A DNA stretch of 64,000 bases, taken from Candidatus Baltobacteraceae bacterium (GTDB lineage Bacteria; Vulcanimicrobiota; Vulcanimicrobiia; Vulcanimicrobiales; Vulcanimicrobiaceae). The position numbers were made by a program, and so were the translations under genes. The DNA is taken from positions 56,417 to 120,416 of the forward strand of contig DASXEW010000004.1 in the NCBI GenBank assembly GCA_036489885.1, given 5' to 3'. A model generated the notes under the pieces. It saw only the letters and a list, made by a program, of their open reading frames with translations. It was not told the origin of the DNA and did not search any database. Of this stretch, positions 60,130 through 64,000 are shown one piece after another. Position 1 is the first letter of the stretch; each line of letters starts with the position of its first letter.

Positions 60130-62283
60130 ATGTCGATAGATGCACTAGTCGCTAAAGTCCAGGAATACGATCCGTCGCTGGACGGTGCGTGGCTTCGGCG
60201 CGTCTACGACATGGCCGATCAGGCGCACGGAGAGCAGAAGCGAGCCTCAGGGCTCGCCTACATCGAACACCCGCTCGCGGCTGCGGAAATCTTGGCCGAG
60301 CTGGAAATGGATCGTGCCACAATCGCGGCTTCGCTCCTGCACGACGTCGTTGAGGATACGGTCGTCACGAGCGAGCAAGTCGCCGCGACGTTCGGTAACG
60401 AGATTGCGACGCTCGTCGAGGGCGTCACCAAGCTGACGCGCATTCCGTATCAATCCAAGGAAGATGCGCAGGTCGAGAATCTGCGCAAAATGTTCATGGC
60501 GATGGCCAAAGACATTCGCGTCATCATTATCAAGCTCGCCGATCGCCTCGACAACATGCGGACGCTCTCGAGCTTACCGGAAAGCAAACAACTCGCAATC
60601 GCGCGCGAGACGATCGAGATCTATGCGCCGATCGCGCACCGTCTGGGCATCTGGAAGATTCGCTCGGAGCTCGAGGACTTGTGCTTACGGTATCTCGATG
60701 CGGAGTCGTATCGCGAGATTGCGGAGCGGGTCGCAAAGAAGCGCACCGAACGCGAAGAAGCCGTCGCGAGCGTCACGGAGATTTTGCGCGACAGCTTAGA
60801 TCGCGTCGGCATCGAGAACGAGACGACCGGTCGTCCGAAGCACTTCTATTCGATTTACACGAAGTTGCGCAAAGGCCGCGACTTCTCAACGATATTCGAT
60901 CTGACCGCGGTGCGCATCATCGTCGATTCGGTCAAAGATTGCTACGGCGCGCTCGGCGAGGTGCACGCGCGCTGGAAGCCGATCCCCGGACGCTTCAAAG
61001 ACTATATTGCGATGCCCAAGCCGAACATGTATCAATCGCTGCACACGACGGTGGTCGGCCCGGGCGGCGATCCGCTCGAGGTGCAGATTCGCACGCGCGA
61101 CATGCACCGCACGGCGGAATACGGCATCGCGGCGCACTGGCGATATAAGGAAGGCGGCAAGTCCGACTCGTTCGAGAACAAACTTGCTTGGCTTCGCTCG
61201 CTGCTCGAATGGCAAAGCGACGCTCGCGACTCACGCGTGTTCATGGAGAACCTGAAGCTCGATCTGTTCGAGAATCAGGTTTTCTTGTTCTCGCCCAAAG
61301 GCGACGTGTTCTCGCTCCCCAACGCCGCGACGCCGCTCGACTTTGCGTATCACGTCCACACCGACGTCGGCAACCGCTGCATCGGCGCGAAGGTCAACGG
61401 CAAGATCGTGCCGCTTGACTATCAACTGAAGAACGGCGACATCTGCGAGATCCTCACGCAGAAAGCGGCACGCCCGTCGCTCGACTGGCTCGGCATCGTT
61501 CGCACGTCGAGCGCAAAGCACAAGATCAAGCAGTGGTTCCGTAAAGAGCGCAAGGAAGAAAATGTGCTTGCGGGACAGGAAGCGCTCGAGGCCGAGCTTG
61601 CGCGCCAGAACCTGCGCCCCGATGCGGCGCGAGGCGAATCGCTCGAACGCATCGCGCACAAGATGAATTTCGCGACGCCGGCCGATCTCTACGCGGCGAT
61701 TGGTTTCGGCGACGCTTCCGCGGTTTCTGTCGCGCAGCGCATGCGTGAAGAGCTCAAGAATTCGAATATCGTCGACATCACGACGGTCCCGCGCCCACCG
61801 GCGCGACGCGTCACGCGCAGCAGCTCGGGGATCAAGATCGCGGGCGTCGACGACGTGCTCGTGCGTCTCTCCAAATGTTGCAGCCCCGTGCCGGGCGACC
61901 CGATCATGGGATTCGTCACGATCGGCAAAGGCGTCTCGGTGCATCGCGCCGATTGTCCGAACGTCGCCTACATGAACGCGCAACCGGAGCGCATTTTGCA
62001 GGCAAGCTGGGCCGACAACATCACGGCGACCCACGCCGTCGACGTGGAAGTCGAAGCGCTCGACCGCGCCGGCCTTTTGCAAGATATCATGGCGGTTTGC
62101 GCCGAGATGAAAGCCTCGGCGTCATCGGTCACGGCACGCGTCAAGAAAGACATCGCTGTGACCTCGCTCACGCTACAGATCGAGAACCTCGATCAATTGC
62201 ACAAATTGTTGCGGAAACTGGAGACGGTCAAAGGCGTGCGGACGGTTTATCGCGTTACGAAACGCGAACGCGCCAGCGGCTAA
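60130..62283 (+). CDS. rel: Bifunctional (p)ppGpp synthetase/hydrolase
   Basis: A 717-residue RSH protein with all domains: HD hydrolase ('LLHDVVEDT', 'ADRLDNMRT'), synthetase ('FDLTAVRIIV', then the RFKD motif typical of bifunctional enzymes), TGS ('VFLFSPKGDVFSLPNAATPLDFAYH'), a zinc-finger-like Cys region ('KCCSPVPGDPIMGFV') and a C-terminal ACT. Both catalytic sites look intact, so it can make and degrade ppGpp. I took the ATG at 60130; a TTG at 60118 is also possible. Confidence 0.95.
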   Translation: MSIDALVAKVQEYDPSLDGAWLRRVYDMADQAHGEQKRASGLAYIEHPLAAAEILAELEMDRATIAASLLHDVVEDTVVTSEQVAATFGNEIATLVEGVTKLTRIPYQSKEDAQVENLRKMFMAMAKDIRVIIIKLADRLDNMRTLSSLPESKQLAIARETIEIYAPIAHRLGIWKIRSELEDLCLRYLDAESYREIAERVAKKRTEREEAVASVTEILRDSLDRVGIENETTGRPKHFYSIYTKLRKGRDFSTIFDLTAVRIIVDSVKDCYGALGEVHARWKPIPGRFKDYIAMPKPNMYQSLHTTVVGPGGDPLEVQIRTRDMHRTAEYGIAAHWRYKEGGKSDSFENKLAWLRSLLEWQSDARDSRVFMENLKLDLFENQVFLFSPKGDVFSLPNAATPLDFAYHVHTDVGNRCIGAKVNGKIVPLDYQLKNGDICEILTQKAARPSLDWLGIVRTSSAKHKIKQWFRKERKEENVLAGQEALEAELARQNLRPDAARGESLERIAHKMNFATPADLYAAIGFGDASAVSVAQRMREELKNSNIVDITTVPRPPARRVTRSSSGIKIAGVDDVLVRLSKCCSPVPGDPIMGFVTIGKGVSVHRADCPNVAYMNAQPERILQASWADNITATHAVDVEVEALDRAGLLQDIMAVCAEMKASASSVTARVKKDIAVTSLTLQIENLDQLHKLLRKLETVKGVRTVYRVTKRERASG

Positions 62284-62376
62284 CCTGACGTTCCCTTAAC
62301 CGTTCAATAGAGGAACCTCCAGGCTGTCTCGGCATTCTGCTCAACAACAACTCGGTCGAGTGCCTAGAGGGACAGC

Positions 62377-63807
62377 ATGCGGTTCACGACGTTATTCACT
62401 TTCGGCGCCGTTTTGGTTTGCGCAGCATTTCTCGTCGCGTGCGGCGGTGGCGGGCATTCCGCTGGCCTAGCAGGCGGCGTCCCCGGGGGCCCGCAGCAAG
62501 TAACGAGCAATAGCGGTCCCGGGACACATGTTACCGTTTATATCCACAACGGCGTTGGGAAATCGCACCCGCACGCAGCCAAACGCCGCGAAAGCGCAGC
62601 ACGACGCGCGCCAAAGTATTTGTCGACGAACAATCCGGCCGGGCTGCAGATCAGCGTGGGCGCGGCCGGCGTAACCACGCAGACCGTCTACGTTGATATC
62701 AGCAGTGGGTCACCATTGTGCACGCCATCCACGATCGGCGAAAACATGCGCGCGTGCACGCTGACGATCCCTACGGTCGCAGCAAGCGAACAAATTTCAG
62801 TGCTCGAAGCGGACGAGGCGCCCGCAAACGAAAGCGGTTCGGGATACGGAACCGGGTTTTCGAATGGCACCGAAATTCTCGCCGCCGTCAATCAGACCCA
62901 AAGCGTGACGGTTGGTGGTTCGAACGCGTTCGGACTCGAACTTGGGCCGGTGGTCGGATACTTCTGGGATTGCACCTACGGAGCTACTGTTGGTTTTACG
63001 CCGCCGCCGTCGCTTCCTCAATTGTACAGCAGCAATTATGGCGTCGACACTAGCAATGCGAGCGACCCGACGGTGGGCGCACGAATCGTTGTCACCGGAG
63101 GCGTCGCGGCAACTGGCCTGATGGCTACCGAGTTTGGAGACTTCGATTGTGGCTGGTTCGATGCTGACTCGACGCCGGCGCCGTTTGTCGACGTCAACGG
63201 GAGCCCGACACCCATAACGGTCGTCTCCAACAATTCCGCGCTGACGCTCGCCCCGATTTTCAATAACGGTACGCCGCCGCCAGTTTCTGCGTACGTGCAA
63301 AGTGCGTCGATAGCTAACGACGGCTATGAATGGGGTGATTGTGAGTTCTTCATTGGAGTGAAGGCCAGCTCGAGCTTTACGTCGCCGACGACGGTAACGG
63401 TGAACAACAATCTCTCCGCGATCAATCCGTTTACGAGTAGTGCGCAGCCGTTGACCATGACGTACACGGTCGCGACGATATCCGTGTCGTCGCAGACGGC
63501 GACGGTGTCACAAAGCGGCACGACATTCCTTACCGCCACGGACTTCGGAGCCACGAACGGAACGGACGGCGAATCTTCCTATACTGCCAATTCCGGCCCG
63601 GGCAACGGCGCGCAGGATGAACTCTGCAAGAGCTCCGGCGGCACGACGTTGGCGTACGCATACTCTAACGGCCCGATTAATACGACCACCTGGCAACAAC
63701 AGATTGAGATAGACGGCGCTAATAACGGCACGGGTACGTGCACGTTCTACGTGACGGATTATGAGGCTCTTACGATAACGCAACCGGTTACGGTGACGGT
63801 GAATTAG
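62377..63807 (+). CDS. Gly-rich secreted lipoprotein
   Basis: A 476-residue lipoprotein with the lipobox 'LVACGGGG' at residues 20-23. The N-terminal 80 residues are low complexity and basic; the rest is Thr/Ser/Asn-rich with repeated beta-strand patterns, as in cell-surface adhesin-like or Ig-like proteins. I do not recognise a family. The next gene starts one base after its stop with a similar lipobox, so the two form a small lipoprotein operon. Confidence 0.7.
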   Translation: MRFTTLFTFGAVLVCAAFLVACGGGGHSAGLAGGVPGGPQQVTSNSGPGTHVTVYIHNGVGKSHPHAAKRRESAARRAPKYLSTNNPAGLQISVGAAGVTTQTVYVDISSGSPLCTPSTIGENMRACTLTIPTVAASEQISVLEADEAPANESGSGYGTGFSNGTEILAAVNQTQSVTVGGSNAFGLELGPVVGYFWDCTYGATVGFTPPPSLPQLYSSNYGVDTSNASDPTVGARIVVTGGVAATGLMATEFGDFDCGWFDADSTPAPFVDVNGSPTPITVVSNNSALTLAPIFNNGTPPPVSAYVQSASIANDGYEWGDCEFFIGVKASSSFTSPTTVTVNNNLSAINPFTSSAQPLTMTYTVATISVSSQTATVSQSGTTFLTATDFGATNGTDGESSYTANSGPGNGAQDELCKSSGGTTLAYAYSNGPINTTTWQQQIEIDGANNGTGTCTFYVTDYEALTITQPVTVTVN

Positions 63808-63808
63808 G

Positions 63809-64000
63809 ATGAAATCAATGATGATCCGCGCCGGCGCACTCGTATTACTTGCAGCTCTAACGGCCTGTGGCGGTGGTAGTAGCGGCGGCGGCTTGCCGTA
63901 TCAACCGCCGCAAAGCGGCAGCATTATGACGTCAACGACGGCCAGTGTTGCGCTGCCCTCGCTATCGCTCTCAGGATACACGGTCACGGGCTCACTCCCA
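63809..64000 (+). CDS. Second Gly-rich lipoprotein, 3' end outside window
   Basis: The ATG lies one base after the previous stop. The 64 residues seen begin with a lipoprotein signal ('LTACGGGSSGGG') and a short low-complexity start. Paralogous in style to the preceding lipoprotein and to the one at 40721. The C-terminus is outside the window. Confidence 0.7.
   Translation, partial: MKSMMIRAGALVLLAALTACGGGSSGGGLPYQPPQSGSIMTSTTASVALPSLSLSGYTVTGSLP

Overview
The window is high-GC, densely coded DNA from a free-living Gram-negative-type bacterium. Outer-membrane signs are a TonB-dependent receptor, a TonB-like protein and several Cys-lipoproteins. Many starts are GTG or TTG, and many neighbours overlap by 4 bp. 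The mix of sugar-acid oxidation genes, XRE/MmyB regulators, NDH-2, PPK2, PilZ proteins and Gly-rich 'ACGGG' lipoproteins fits a soil heterotroph. A deep-branching phylum such as Eremiobacterota (WPS-2) or Acidobacteriota is a guess only. I saw no rRNA, tRNA, CRISPR array, prophage or insertion sequence.

Layout. 0-3 kb: truncated cyanophycinase-like gene, an orphan peptide-binding protein, a stand-alone winged-helix protein and a pair of duplicated small helical proteins. 3-9 kb: envelope/stress genes (BON, PRC-barrel, HdeD, remnant Hsp20, TMEM175-like channel) and two divergent XRE regulators. 9-25 kb: an oxidation and carbohydrate block with a GMC/gluconate-2-dehydrogenase-type operon, a PoxB-like enzyme, an enolase-superfamily dehydratase, NDH-2, an SDR, an (alpha/alpha)6 glycosidase, MarR, a TIM-barrel isomerase, a cyclase, a DUF4432 epimerase-like protein, a lipoprotein SBP and DUF1028. 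25-31.7 kb: CheY, a variant AroQ, a soluble MCP-like protein, then PEP carboxylase, carbonic anhydrase and a PPOX flavoprotein. 31.8-34.2 kb is a decaying patch: a frameshifted beta-barrel gene, an internally shortened MFS transporter and an N-terminally reduced TetR. 34.2-37.7 kb: CysD, CysN-CysC fusion and proline dehydrogenase. 37.8-43.2 kb: TonB receptor, coupled lipoprotein and a secreted alpha/beta hydrolase whose start lies in a hairpin.

43.2-50.4 kb is the most unusual part. Two convergent gene sets each carry a GT2 glycosyltransferase, a lipoyl-like small protein and SGNH-hydrolase-like proteins. A transglutaminase-like gene and a methyltransferase accompany them. I know no named pathway with this content. 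Three CHPERSE-type repeats lie within 2.1 kb of it, one read in frame inside the transglutaminase-like gene and one supplying the start codon of a GT2 gene.

50.5-64 kb: PPK2, M61 peptidase, threonine dehydratase-like enzyme, Spy-like His-rich protein, MetY with a terminator in its leader, two convergent PilZ paralogues sharing an unassigned C-terminal domain, a TonB-like protein, Apt, bifunctional Rel (ppGpp), and two Gly-rich lipoproteins, the last running off the window.
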